Below are positions 1 to 12,398 of a stretch of DNA of 64,000 bases, in pieces. Below the pieces are notes generated by a model, which saw only the letters and a list, made by a program, of their open reading frames with translations, was not told where the DNA came from and made no database searches. The stretch's first letter is position 1; the number at the start of each line of letters is the position of its first letter. The translations under genes and the position numbers were made by a program. The DNA comes from Acestrorhynchus altus (lineage: Eukaryota; Chordata; Actinopteri; Characiformes; Acestrorhynchidae). The DNA lies in NCBI GenBank assembly GCA_034509495.1, contig CM067507.1, positions 32,573,888-32,637,887 on the forward strand. The letters run 5' to 3'.

Positions 1-959
1 CAGCAGGCGTCGATTTACGATGCGTCACCTTTCGCGCCTTTTACAACAGGAATAGGTGTTGTTTCAGTCTAGATGGGAGGAATTACTGTATATGTAAACT
101 CTGTCGGGGGATGTTTGCTCATCGCAGTTTGCCTGCAAACGTCCCTCTGCCTGCCAGATATTGTGACACAGCAGATTGTGTGTTTGACTTGTGAGCTGTC
201 GCGCCTCGTTCCCTCTCTCACAGTCGGCGAGAGGACAGTGAGAGGATAATGACCTCGTAAACAGTGCGAAGAATGCAATTTACTCCCTGCTGGGCATAAA
301 TCAAGCGCAGCAGTCCTTCGCGACAAAGTCGTTTATCACTTTTGCGGCGCGCGAGTGCTAATTTATGACCTGAATGAACGCATGTGGGATGTATCTCACT
401 TATGTGAATGCATAAATAAAGGCTGAATTCAGTCAGACAGAGCAGGCTGATCTGATGGGTGGGAACGGCAGTGAGGGATGACATTACATCTCATTATAGT
501 TCTGTCAACACATCCATATTTACCCCCAACATGTTTATTATGACAATGTGTTTGCGTTCACACCCCAAAATGCTGTCTGAACACAACTGCACAGGAACAT
601 AAGGTTGTAAGGTATGTAGGTACATAATCCAGGAGTATCCATTAGCAGAGAGGAGAGTATCAGAGCAATCTGGTGATGTAATGTAGACAGCATCTGTGTA
701 TTTTGAGAAGCGAGTGAGAGAGAAAGTCCTCTGCCACATGTTGAGTGCTTAAGCCGAGAGCGCTGCCCCTCTGCTCATGCCGCACACTGGGCCCTGTAAT
801 CAGAGCAGCGTTCTGGAGCGACACTTCCGCCAGCCTGAGACGAGATTTGACAAATGGACGCCACAGCTGTGCACAGGAGTTTTGGAAATATTTTCTAGTG
901 TGGCTTTGCCAGCTTCCAGGGCTGTGGGGGGCTGCAGAGCTGTGAGGGTGGGAGAAGGG
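1..959. other. Unique sequence, no gene seen
   Basis: Mixed-composition DNA with no repeat family or coding domain that I recognise. Open frames are all under 90 codons on either strand and lack a protein pattern. The first 450 bases are fairly CpG-containing for this window (several cgcg and gtcgcg sites) without forming a CpG island that I can support. Confidence 0.5.
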
Positions 960-1291
960 GAAAAAAAAAAAAAACAGAGAGAAGACATATAGAATGAGCG
1001 ATAGGGAAGCAAAGATGAAGAAAGGAAGAAAAGGAAAGAGAAGAAAGAAAGAGAATGGGATAACAGACAGACAAGGAGAAAAGGAGAAAGAGAGTGAGAG
1101 AGATAGGGAGAAAGGGAGGGAGAGATAAAGAGAGCTGGAGAAATAAATGAAGTAAGATAAGGTAAGAGAGAAAAATAGTAATTAGAGAGTGAGAGAGAGA
1201 GAGAGAGAGAGAGAACGAGAGAGAGAGAGGTGGAAAAAGAAATGACAGGAGCAAAGTGATAAAGTTAGAGGGAGGGAGGCAAGTTAAAGGC

Positions 1292-1360
<69 letters not shown>
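960..1360. repeat. Purine-rich tract ending in (AG)32 microsatellite
   Basis: About 300 bases of nearly pure A/G on the + strand (A run at 960-974, then GAAAG/GAGAG mixtures, short GA arrays near 1191-1229) lead into an uninterrupted AG array at 1297-1360. The opposite strand reads as a Ser/Leu-rich open frame of 190 codons, which is a low-complexity artefact. Confidence 0.95.
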
Positions 1361-1364
<4 letters not shown>

Positions 1365-2085
1365 TGTGTTCTGAGTGCAGGAATGCACTGTGTGGAAAGG
1401 TTATCCAATTTGCCTTAAACCAAATGGCACTCAGTTGTGCAACTGCTGTATAAGCAGACGGTGACAAATGGCACGGCTGTAGATAAAGAGTAAATTAACA
1501 CACAGCAGAGATAAGTGTATTAAACTGGGTTACGGAACTTAATCTCTGCCCATAGCTGTGGAGCTACGTCACGGGGTCAGCATGTCTAAGCTGGTCATCA
1601 GGGCCGGAGAACAGTGATTAGGGGGAAGATGGATGGTGACTCGGAGGGTCAGCGGTGTTTGTGTGTTTGCTCTTCGTGTTTGCTCCGGTCAGCCCCCCCT
1701 CCCCACCCCACCCAACCCCCTCACTTTTTATGATGCCATCTGTGCGAGACACACACTCCAGCCAAACATGTAGCTTATCTGAATATGTTATAATCAAGTT
1801 CAGCCTGATCTCTACTAATTAACCCCTTAACCCTTAGTTAAGAATCACCGCAGCATTCAAATACCATAATTAACTCCACTATGTTTATATTGGATTCACA
1901 GCCTGTATGAACAGACTACGTTTCTGACACACTCTGTTTAGCATAGTTGAGCAGTCAGAGTTTTGCACTTGGAACTGAGATTCCTCAAATCTCAAACACT
2001 GATGTACCTCCTTCAAAAGAAAAGCTGGCAAAAACCAAAACTGCTGGAAAATGGGCCAATTCCAAATCACCAAAACAGTCATGTG
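1361..2085. other. Unique sequence with a C-rich patch
   Basis: No gene or repeat family recognised. Positions 1695-1722 are C-rich, giving several G runs on the minus strand. The rest is ordinary AT-leaning DNA. Confidence 0.45.
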
Positions 2086-2087
2086 AC

Positions 2088-2440
2088 CAGGGGGGTCAAG
2101 AGGATTGAGTGTTCAAATCTGGGGTCATCCTGCTTTGCCATCAGTAGCCAGAGCAGAGAGAACATAATCAGTCATTCTCTCTCTGGGTGGGTAAATGGTG
2201 CTCTCGTTCCTTCCCTTCGACTGTGATGCTGAGCAGCACAGGTGTCTACTGACTGACGTATCAGAGCTGGTGATCCAGTGGTTTCCTCTGAGTGCATTTG
2301 GCTGCACTGGAAAAGAAGACGTGGATGACGTCACATGTATCAGTGCAGGCATGTACTCGTCCACACCTCCACAGTGCATTGCAAGCGATGGGGGACATCC
2401 TAGTGAGCAGGTAGATTAACTGGCTTTTACCAAATTAGGA
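2088..2440 (+). repeat. SINE-like repeat with B-box-like motif
   Basis: The left part carries GTTCAAATCTGGGG (near 2112), which resembles an RNA polymerase III B box. It is followed by a body and an end with 'accaaattaggagaaaaatt' that resemble an otophysan tRNA-derived SINE I recall. No second copy was found in this window, so the assignment rests on memory of the family and the B-box-like motif. Boundaries are approximate. Confidence 0.35.
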
Positions 2441-5400
2441 GAAAAATTAGTAAAATTATAAGAAATTATAGAAAAAAAGGAAAAAAGAATGTGAGGAACG
2501 GATGTGCTGGGTACCAGCTTAGCTAAGGCTACCAAAGGAGGGTATATGAGCCTCATGACATGACAATAAACAATTATTTTTATAATAATATAACCATACA
2601 GTTGTGGGTCTCACCAGCATTTCTGCATCACATCAATGCTGAATTGAACAATGCTGGGTTTTTCTGTTGGTTCTCATTGGCAAAGAAAAAAATCAGCAGA
2701 ATTCACAAAAATACAGAAAAACTGGCAAAATTTGCAGTATATCTTTATTTCTATTGATTCTAAGAATTTTGTTTGCATACTTTATTATTTTGGAAACAGA
2801 AACTTGGCATAAAATTAACTCCTAAGATAGGATATTTCTATTTGCATTTTTATATATATATATATATATATATAGATGAAAATAATGGATATCAATATCA
2901 GCAGAAAATGGTATTATGCTTTGAACTTCAACTTAAATGTAAAAGTTAAATTATACCGTTAAACTGTGGGATGTTCCATCTTTCAACTCCTCACTCTCAC
3001 AACTACAGCACTTACATATCAGTTTCATAAAGGTTACTTATTTGGCGTCGTATTAATGAGAGATTGGTTGACATAAGCATGGGTTAATATATAGTTATGC
3101 AGCAGCAACAAGATCTGTGTGTACAGTTCACTGCACATGCTTTTTTAGTTTATTTTGGTCTGTATGTGGTCCGAACACGCTGCACTTATTGAAGCGTTAT
3201 TTACAAAACCATTTGACTGTCCCTCAAGGTTTTGAATCCTGCTTCTGTAGCCAAGATAAATACTCCATATTGAACATTTTCCTGCCAAACAATTATGCGC
3301 ACTGCGACTGCCCTCCAGTTAGTCTCTGATGGTTAGTGGCAAAGCAGACGCTGGTTCTGACAGAGGGCAAAAGTTCAACCTCTGGTTCTCTGAGATGGTT
3401 TGTTTTTGTATGTCCGAGGCCTCCAAATGCAACCCTATCTAGACCTTGATCATGTGAAATTGCCAGTTCCAGAGTGTCATTTTATTGCCATACTGACAAA
3501 AAGACATTTGACCACTTTATGGTGTGGACTTGCGGTGTTTCTCTATCACCCCGTTATCATGTCAGGCTGTGGTCTGACATGGTGTTTACAGGATGCCTTT
3601 TCAGTTTTGAGAAAGAAAAAAGGTTGTTCCCTTTCTGCACAGTCTGATGTTTGACTGAGAAGATTTGTTGAATCCGTTTTCAGTCTAAACCAGCACTTAA
3701 TTAAAAATGTGACTGTCTCTCTATGTATTTTTCTTTTCCAGTTTGTTTACCATGTATATGGTTCTTCCCAGAGATTGAATTACCTCATGTCCACCCCCTG
3801 TTTATTTGAGCTTGGTAAAGTTTGGATGACTTTCCCCGTCGTTCCCAAGAACAATGTCTCTCTGACGGAGCCAAACTATCTCAAGCATTTATTGGGAATT
3901 TGGCCCCGTCCATTCTGTCCAACTCTCTGACAGAGCATTCCCCTGTTCACACATAGATAGATTTACACTGACGGTGCCAAACAATGAATGTTTTCCTTCT
4001 TAAGCATTTAGGTAATCATTTTCACTTTCACTTTCATTACCACGTCCACCTGAAATAGATTAACCAAACATAGCTGAATTCAGCATTCAGCTCAGAATAA
4101 GGGGTAGAAGTGATGAAAGGAGAGTCTGTAGGAGCCAGTTTTCCTATCCTTTAAGGATACTCACTACTAACTCTGAAACTAACAATGAAATATGCAGAAC
4201 ATCATGAAAAACAATCATTCCTTTAGCAATAATGTCAACACACGGGGTATTAGGTGCCTAATAAAAACCTGGACCATGTCTGCATTTCCACTGATCTCCT
4301 GCCTGTAAAAGACACTTCCCTCTTTCACCAAACAGCCTGGCCAGCTGAAGCTGGTCAAGGTTCTTAAGGTTAACTCTTGACCATCATAAGGTTTGTTCTG
4401 GTGGGAATTTGATCCCCTGTGAACAGCATAACCAAGCATGACCACAATCAATTGCAACATACATTATGCTGGTTAACAAGCTTGCTGAACAGCATATGAT
4501 GTGTTTTTGAGCATCTTGACCCAACTGAAACCACCATGCAGTAAAAATTGGTCTTGAGCTGGATTTTTCTGGTCTTCAGAGCTCCATTATGCCACTCCAC
4601 TACCTCTGTCTGGTTTGCAAACACAGAGAAGAGCTGATCATTGTCCTGCATTGTTGTGGGACGCAAAAATACACTTTGCTGTCCAAAGGTAGAGACGGAT
4701 AAACTCATGGGAGCTCATAATGAAGCACTTGACCGTTTCCACAGCAGGTACAGTAATTGTAAAGAGTTCTAAGCGTTCGTAGGTTCATAATTTCTCTACT
4801 AATTGTTTCTATAAGAAGCAAAATATAGTGGGCAGCACCAAATATCATGGAAATGAGAGTCATGGGAGTCTCAAATTTTGCCGCACCCACTTTCAAGAGT
4901 ATTTTTTCATGTGTAGAATGTCTGATGTGGCTGCAGATCTGTCAATATGAATTCCAAAAAACATATGGAATGAGCAGTATAGTATACAGTTAGAGGGTGT
5001 CACAAGAACATGAACAAGAGGAAATTTGTGCTATGAACACAACACACCAAGCTACCTGTTAATCAGACACAGAGCATGGCACCTTCATCTGAGCTTCATA
5101 AAGTTTCAGTGGAGCTTCAGATTATTCTCCTTGATAAAGAGATTTAGAGGCCTGTGTTGCTTTCACAACTGGTTATGCAAGAGGAACGAAATATAAAGCC
5201 GAAAAACGGTTCCAGTATTGTTTTGTTCATTATGTCTTAAACACCATGGGTCATGTTTCTGGAATCTTGACCCATTAGTCAAAGAGTGAATGTTTCTCCT
5301 GATAGACCTGGATGAACTCTGCTGGCTTTGGATGTGTCGTTAGAATTGGGAACTGCTTGCACCACGGTTCGAAAAACCACACCGCCTTATCCGCATCTGT

Positions 5401-6060
5401 TAGTTAATCTCGTCAGCAATAGTGAGCAATGGTGACTTCTTCTTGTTGATTATATTATTGTTGTTGTTGTGGTGGAGGAATGTTCTGAGCATGCCCAGAG
5501 GAGCGCTTTCCAAAAGCGTCAGAGGAAGCGAGAACCTCTCCTCCTTACGGTGTGCTCATTAGCTAGCTTCCATCAGCAGAATCCCACTCAGTCCTGCAGG
5601 CGTAGCCCAGAAAGTGAAGACATTCTGGGAGAAAGAAGAGAGAATGAAGCCCCCCAGTTCTGATTGGCATTTCCGCCACAGCCTCCTTGTTTAGGGAGGG
5701 ATAACAAAGTGTAGAAACCTGCAGTCGCAGAACGAGTTCCGCTTCGTATGCAAAGGGTTCAGGCAAGTTCTGTAATTGATACTCACCCATTCTCTATGTC
5801 GTTAGTGCTGCTGCTGCTGCTGCAGGTGCTGGTGTGATTATTTCACACTGTGGAACTTATTTCCTAATATATATCTCACAATGTTTACCTGACATAGTGG
5901 GTTTTACTGTATACAAGCCTCACATTCAGGGAACGTGTCAAATTAGTGATATTAATTATAATCTATTTTATTGTGTCTTTGAAATCACACTTTTTCATGT
6001 CATTTCCTCTTAACTATTAAATATTGATACTTACTTAAAGTATGCAGAAGGCTGCTCACT
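2441..6060. other. Gene-free unique sequence
   Basis: AT-rich near 2441-2990 with a (TA)12 array at 2851-2874, then mixed sequence. Short simple stretches include a TTG run near 5452-5470 and a CTG run near 5807-5822. All open frames are under 90 codons with no motif. I see no repeat family in this stretch. Confidence 0.5.
2851..2874. repeat. (TA)12 microsatellite
   Basis: Twelve uninterrupted TA units. Confidence 0.95.
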
Positions 6061-6067
6061 CAGGCTT

Positions 6068-6278
6068 CCAAAAATCAGGGGCATTAGAGGGACTTCATCC
6101 AGCTTTTGCTCTACTGTCCAGGGAGAACTTTCTACTAGATTCTGGAGTGAGTTGCTGTGAGTGACATTCAGTGATTGCATTCAGTGCATTGAAGTCAGGA
6201 TGCTGGATAATCACCATCCCACCTCCTCTCTAACTTATCTGTAAATGCAGTCCAGAGATCAACTGCTCCACAGCTTTA
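6068..6278. mobile_element. Tc1-type MITE fragment (family A)
   Basis: This matches the interior of the fuller family A copies at 25838-26135 and 43587-43960. Shared words include 'ctgtccagggaga', 'actttctactagatt', 'aggatgctggataatcacca' and 'ctgctccacagct'. Both termini are missing. The family is non-autonomous and has no coding capacity of its own. Confidence 0.65.
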
Positions 6279-6299
6279 AAGGGGGACTTTAAAGGGGTC

Positions 6300-6510
6300 C
6301 CTTCATTGTGTGTCCCACAGGACCACAACAGATGATTTGGGGTGAACTGATTTGGGGTGAAAAGAGGATAACAAACTATGCAGAAAAACAGAAGGACTAC
6401 AATCTGTAATTATAGAACTATGAAGTATGGAAAGAGGAGCTGATAAAATTGACTTTGAATGTAAAAACAAGGAGGTGGTCATCATTTTATGGTTGGTCCA
6501 TCATAATAAA
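6300..6510. mobile_element. MITE fragment (family B), one end
   Basis: The segment 'aaactatgcagaaaaacag' through 'aaggaggtggtcat' is the reverse complement of the left 130 bases of the family B copy at 33365-33870. The right edge (TGGTTGGTCCAT) is a decayed form of that copy's terminus CCAATCAGCCATAACATTA. No coding frame. Confidence 0.65.
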
Positions 6511-6764
6511 GACTAATTTGGCACAAACTGTTTTATAATTAGATCTTTTTATTGTGCTACACAGCACTTTTACCTTTATCAACTATCTCTGTCTTGTAGT
6601 AATCTATAGTGATTTTTTAATAGCCTATAATTTACTGTAAGATTCCTGTAGTATTAGTTTAGATCTTTGTCATACAGGTGTGGTCTGCTGGAGTGATGAC
6701 TGTGCCAGTAGTTTGTTGTAGCCAGGAAAAGTAAAGCCCTATTCATCGTTATATTATTGTTCTC

Positions 6765-7490
6765 GGCTCATGTTGCAAACCTGACTCAGTCTTGCAGATT
6801 TCTCCTTCACAACATCAGGAGAATTCCACCTTTTCTGTCTAGAGAGGCAATCAGGTGCTCATTCAGCCTCATGTCATTTCAAGTCTAGACTAGACTACTG
6901 CTACTTCCTTCTAGCTGACCTTCCTTTGAGGACCATCAGGCCCTTCAACTGTTACAAAATTCATTGGTTTCCTGTAGCTGAACACCAGATTCAGAACCTT
7001 GATGTTGGCCTACAAAGCCAAAAATGGACCAGCATCTGTACTTGATGGCAATGGTCAAAACTCGATCTGTACCGAGAGCATCAAGTACAGCTCGGCTTGA
7101 CCCTCCATCCCTCAAATCGCAAGAAAGACAAGCATCTAGACACTTTTCTGTTCTGGCATCAAAATGGTGGAACAAACTTCCCTTGGAGGTCCGAACAGAG
7201 TCACTCGCTGTCTTCAAACATCAACTGAAGACCATCTCTTTCAAAAGCATTTAACTCATCAAAGGTTTATAATTATATAGAATCTTGTTGATATGGAGGT
7301 CTCCGAACTGACATATGTCCCCAATCTGATATATGTTGTGGCAGCACCTAAGCTTAAGGAATTTCTGGATTCCAGATAGCCTCTACTAACTAGCTAAGAA
7401 TATCTTCTGAGTGAAGAGCAAAGCATGTTTGTAAGTCACTCTGGATAAGAACATCTGCCAAATGCCTTAAATGTAATAGAAATGTAAATC
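6765..7490 (+). pseudogene. L2-type LINE reverse transcriptase tail and 3' end
   Basis: Remnant of a non-LTR retrotransposon. Read across frames, 6770-7260 gives a pattern I know from the end of fish L2/CR1-type reverse transcriptases: a 'CRFLLHNIRRIPPFLS' block, a decayed 'SRLDYC..LLADLP' block, then in one open frame (7024-7254) 'DPPSL..QERQASR.FSVLA..WWNKLPLEVR' and 'SLAVFKHQLKT'. The catalytic core upstream is absent (5' truncation, the usual fate of LINE copies) and frameshifts separate the blocks. The 3' end near 7430-7490 reads 'ctctggataagaacatctg' then 'aaatgccttaaatgtaat', the short stem-loop type tail of L2 elements. A second copy of the same protein region lies on the minus strand at 20215-20745. 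Confidence 0.8.
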
Positions 7491-9080
7491 ATAAAGCACA
7501 GACCGATTCAGTCTAATGTCCCAATGATACACTGTCAGCTATGGGAATCCATCAACTGTTAGTCTGAGTTTGGCTTTTTCCAGAGCACCATGGCTTATTA
7601 AAATCCATAGAATAAAACCAGTACACACCAGTATATATTTTAATTAGTAAACACAGTCTTAATTATACTTTTATATTTTTAATCCACACCAGAGAGGATT
7701 GTGTCAATTCCTTTGAGCCGGTGACTAATCTGAATTCCATTGATTCCCAATATTCCAGTTTCTGAGGCATACACCTCTCTCAGGTCTGGGATAGGAAAAA
7801 ATGAGAAGAGGCCAGATGTGAAGCCCTAAATTAACATGTGCTGCACCAATGTGTGTGTGTGCGCAATGCACGTGTATGAGTGAGTGTGTGTATGTGTGCT
7901 AACAGGAAATGAGATGATCTCCTGGGTCTGCTGCCTTCTATGGCGACCATGAGGAAAAAGGTTGGAAAAACTCACTCCATAATCACACAGAGTGCCTCGG
8001 TGGCCAGCCAAAGAAAACAGCGTCACACTGAATCGCCTCGTCAAATTTCCTGCATGCTCTCATTCCTACATTTGTCACTGCATGCCGAAAATAAAGGTGT
8101 TCACTGTTTCGGCATGTAACAAATGTGTTGCTTTAAGAAGCCATTTACTCGAGCTGTGAGAATTCAGGGTCGCGGCAGTAGGACACTCCGAAAATGCCTT
8201 GGGCATGTCGTTTTCGGACAAAGGTCAGGATAGGTTTAGTTTAGAACCATTTAATGATGTGAACGCTCGTTTAGGCCTATATGCTACATTTTTCTTGTAC
8301 TCTGTATTTGCCTGATTCATAGTGTCTGATTTCTGCAAACACAAGATACAGGGTTTTGACAGAACAATGCGTAAAACTGCTTCATTTTTAGTGATGAAAC
8401 CACATTCTGTTTGGTAACGTTTGGTAACAGTTGAGCTTGAGTATGCAGGCCTTCTGGTGAGGGTTTCAATCCTGCCTTTGCTGTGGAGCAACACACTGCC
8501 AAAGCTGCTGGTGTCACCTTCAGATCGCAATAGCCTGTCTAGTCACCAGATTTAGCAGGATGCCATACTGAACCAGTACACCTCCATGCCCAACTGTATC
8601 TCAGCTTGTATTCAGGGTAGAGGCCCAACAGGGTTCTAGAGCCTTGACTTATACACTTATACATCCCATTAAACTGTAGCAATTCACTCTAATATTGTAA
8701 TTATTACATTCACACATATAAAGTTTTATTCTGTTCCAACAACTCCTTCTTGATTGTATATCACTGCTAACCATGTATCTCCATTTTCAGAATGAACAGA
8801 CCAAAGAAAATTAGCTGAAAATAATAAAATACACTCTTATTTTACATTAACTTCTTTTTAAATTAAGAGCCTTTTTTCATTTTCCTGTAAAGTTGCCATT
8901 TTGGAGATGTGTGTTTTTCATTGGACAGTGATAATATATGCATACAGATGAAAAAGAAAATAAAACCTTTAATGGAAATTACTGTACATTAATTTTCCAC
9001 TGAACATGTCTTTACAGAACTAAAAGTGATTCTGCTGTGGATTCTCTCTAAATAACCTTTTATCTCAACTGTTTAAAAGT
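7491..9080. other. Gene-free, AT-leaning sequence
   Basis: Contains a short degenerate TG/GT patch near 7849-7898. No coding domain or repeat family that I can name. The minus-strand frame of 101 codons at 8225-8530 has no recognisable pattern. Confidence 0.45.
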
Positions 9081-9266
9081 GTGAGTGAGCTTTGTGAACA
9101 AGCAGGCTTCTAAATGTCCTCCAGGACTGGACATTTATGCAGGTGCTTGGTCATGGGGATGTCTCTGTGTGTCTGTTCTAAAGAAGGTGCCTTCCAAAAT
9201 TCCTGAAAGCCTCCATCATACTGATGCATTTTTACCTTGGAGCCACACCTTAGGCTTAGACTTGGG

Positions 9267-9267
<1 letters not shown>

Positions 9268-9331
<64 letters not shown>
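9268..9331. repeat. (TG)32 microsatellite
   Basis: Uninterrupted TG array; Cys/Val and His/Thr frames through it are artefacts. Confidence 0.97.
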
Positions 9332-9332
<1 letters not shown>

Positions 9333-12032
9333 TTTTGGGTATGCAAGAGCATTGTTTTTTGGAGATGACACATTAGACCCGGGAGAACCCCACCATACAC
9401 AGTCCATTAGCTTCACGCTGTATGCACTGACCTCATGAAGGCCAGTCTGTAATATGCTCATCAATATTTCAGCTCACTCCATACCTGGCCACAGGCTACT
9501 CATGGCTCCACCAGAAAGCTCATCGCGTTTCCTCACCCTGGAGATTCAGTCCAGGTCTCAGACTTCAGCTGCACATTCTAAGCTCTTTAATAATCAGCCC
9601 CTAATACACATTCTCTCCACAGTGACCAGCGCGAGTACTGATGACTACAGCTCACCGTGTAATGTGCCGACAGTACAGTAAACTGCAGACACCGGTGGTT
9701 AAAAGGAGTAGAGGGACTGGTCAAATGTGGTTTGTACTAATGACCTCTTACATTAACAATCGAAGATTATTAAAGTGTATCAGTGTTGTGTTGGCCCTCC
9801 TCTTGATTACTCTCACACACCACTGTGTTATATTTTCATATTGGTTTCTTAAAAATATGACTCATTGTTGTCCCACACCTCCTGCAGAGGTTGGACTTCT
9901 CTTCTGTACATGTTTCCCATCACAGTCCTCAGTCCAATCTTTTGAAATAGATTTAAATCTGGTGATTGTGTGTCCATAACATCCGCTGCTGTTCCTCATG
10001 TAAGAAAAATAGATACTGTACATGCAATGCAAATGTGCCCTCAAAGGTACAACATGGTCCATGAAGTCCAACCGCAGAGCTCAGAAGTACACGCCGTTTT
10101 ACATTCTCTTTGAAAAAGTGAATTTTCTTTTAAAAAAAAAAGAAATATAAAATAAAAGCCTGCAGACGTCAATGCAGCTTAAACAGAATCAGTGCTAACT
10201 CCATTCCCTTCAATTCCCTAACTAAAGGAATTGAAGATGTATCCTTGAGGCCACAACCACAGTGAAGTGAGGTCTTTTTGAGTCAAACCTTCATATTCAA
10301 AAATAATAAGCTTTCTGGTTTTATTGGTATATTAAATTTATTTGTGGTTATGAATAGAAATGCTCTTAAATACAAAGCAGTCTAAAATCTAGCCTAATCA
10401 AATATAAAACAATAATTCAAAAATTATTAGTGTGGCCTGAACAAACGTTTGGACACCCTATAAAATATTTCAGTGTATCAAACCTTGATGAGGAAGTCAG
10501 GCCTGGAGTGTTTTGTATTTGAAAAGCAGTTGTAATTGTATACATCCTCTGACTCTTCAAATCTTGTAACAATCATCAACCCTGAGCTCCTCTAAGCAAC
10601 TGCCTATAGATCTGAACATGAAAGTGATGTATATGATGAGAGGTTCTACAGTGAGGAGTGATATTGGGTAATGAATGTGGAGGTGAAGATAAGATGATGT
10701 ATCATTTTAACTGTCGATTTGACCACTCCTAAAGTTTCTTGTATCTCTTAAATACTAGTTTTATATTAACATCTAGCTGAAGCTCATGAACAGCTACCAT
10801 GTTTAAACTCAGAATGTTGAATCGACTTCAGACTTATCTTCTTAATTTGGAAACAGGCCAAACCTGGCCATTAAACAGCTTATCAGTTAATTGTCCATTT
10901 TTTCTGGAGCCGGTGAAAACAGTTAAACAGTTAATGCAATATAGTTGTTAAAACTGAAGGTCTGCACTTCATCACATCTTGATTGCTTCGCTTCAAATCC
11001 ACTTAGGTGGTGTTCAGAATTTAGAAAAGAGTGTCACAATCCAAATACGAATGGAATGACCTTTAATCATATATTGAGGTGGTAAAACATTTCTAAACAT
11101 AAATAAAAATAAAACGAAACATTTTTAATAACATACAAACAAATATATTTTCTACAAGGATGCTGGAACCTTTTCACCCCCAGATGTTTAAATACATGCT
11201 TTTCAGATTCTGTATTCTGATTGGTTTTATGCCTGCATTGATTCTTGATTAAAATATGTGACAAAAGCAGAGGCCGAGACCACACAGGCCTGGTGGCTGC
11301 ACTGAGACTGAGGGGTTGAGGTGAATGGTGGTGTTTTTCTGCCATGGCTGATATCAAAGCTGGAAGGTTGCGGCTGAAGTTGGAGTGGAGGAACGTTACA
11401 CCAGCTCTGTGACCTTGAAGGCCGGATCTGTCCGTTTGAAGTAAAAGTTCCAGACCAAGTTGAAAAGGCTTTCCAGTTGTTGAGTATTCTGCTTTATCCC
11501 TTTCCACCTTGTGTTCTTCCTCTCCCTCCAAATGCTGGAGCTCATTCTCTGACCAGTCGAGTTGCTGACCCTCTAATGGGGTTGTGTCGTTTAGAAACAC
11601 CACACTGAAAAACACTAGTTATCAAATGAAACACATTACACCTAATGGCTTGTCAAAAAGGCCTTTCATACTTTAATAAGGGTCAAAAAATGTGTGATAT
11701 TTATGTTGTCATGTGAGCAACAGGCTTCTGAAAATGCTGAAGCAATTATGATGAGCATAAATGGCATTTCTCTAGAAGTTGGAAGAATGAATTCCACTGT
11801 ATGGTTATAAAACACATTCACTGAGCTTACAGTAAATCATAATGTGATCCCCAGACGTTCCAGTAATGTCTAATACACTTGTGTCTGTGGTTTCTGGCGT
11901 GTCATGACATTCTGTTATCTACACCCTGCAAAAATAAACATTGTTGTCTTGAATACAGACATCCTATCCTGCTAAAACTCATTCCAGGGAGCTAGCACCC
12001 ACAATGTACACATATACACACACACACATACA

Positions 12033-12033
<1 letters not shown>
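9332..12033. other. Mostly unique sequence; possible DNA-transposon scrap near 10430-10640
   Basis: The stretch 'gcctgaacaaacgtttggac' near 10436 and the following 200 bases resemble the decayed end of a Tc1-type element, but no second copy is visible here, so I do not assign it. The segment 11067-11615 is described separately. Otherwise AT-rich sequence without domains. Confidence 0.35.
11067..11615 (-). other. 182-codon open frame, unrecognised
   Basis: This is the longest non-repetitive open frame in the window, on the minus strand. It opens at a GTG directly upstream of an acceptor-like 'tgtttttcag' and has no upstream ATG; the first internal Met is in 'ISAMAEKHHH', past the middle. The first half is acidic (EGEEEHKVERDKAE) and the last third turns K/F/Y-rich, which looks like AT-rich non-coding DNA. 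I recognise no domain. It could be an exon with a 3' splice site at the acceptor-like motif, a repeat-derived frame, or chance; chance or repeat is likelier. Confidence 0.15.

Positions 12034-12100
<67 letters not shown>
12034..12100. repeat. (AT)n microsatellite
   Basis: About 33 TA units immediately preceded by a short CA/TA patch (12008-12033). Confidence 0.95.
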
Positions 12101-12103
<3 letters not shown>

Positions 12104-12164
12104 TTCATTTGTTTATTTTAATACTGTTTTTAACTCAAAGTGTTGTGCAAACACAGGAATTAAT

Positions 12165-12398
12165 CCTCCATATTTAACCCGTCCTCTCACAGTGATACAC
12201 ACATACACACTAGTGACTTCACACACCAGGAGGCAGTGAGCACACGTGCCAGGAGCGGTGGGCAGCCCTATCCACAGCACCCAGGGAGCAGCTGGGGAGC
12301 TCAGTGCCTTGCTCAAGGGCACTTCAGTCATGCTCTGCCAGTTCAGGGATTCGAACCAGCCTCAAGGTTCCCTAACCATCAGACCACAGCTTATACTG
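12165..12398 (-). mobile_element. tRNA-derived SINE (family S1), minus orientation
   Basis: The same unit occurs at 47920-48137 (same orientation) and partly at 28528-28672 (opposite orientation). Shared words include 'gggagcagctggggagct', 'cttgctcaagggcacttcag' and 'gcggtgggcagccctatcca'. The motif GGGATTCGAACC (12346-12357), read on the minus strand as GGTTCGAATCCC, is a canonical Pol III B box, so the promoter head lies at the right-hand side and the element reads right to left. It has no protein and would depend on a LINE for mobility. Confidence 0.75.

Noticed and set aside
895..1467. 190-codon Ser/Leu-rich minus-strand frame
   Set aside because: It reads through the CT complement of the GA tract; low complexity with no protein signal.
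8225..8530. Minus-strand 101-codon frame as a small gene
   Set aside because: No recognisable pattern; overlapping frames and AT-rich context suggest chance.
9085..9464. Cys/Val- and His/Thr-rich frames of 80-117 codons
   Set aside because: They translate the TG/CA microsatellite at 9268-9331.
10436..10640. Tc1-type element end
   Set aside because: Resemblance limited to 'aacaaacgtttggacac' and a few words; no partner terminus or second copy in the window.
12346..12357. tRNA gene
   Set aside because: Only a B-box-like motif inside a SINE; no cloverleaf fold or A box to match that I can support.
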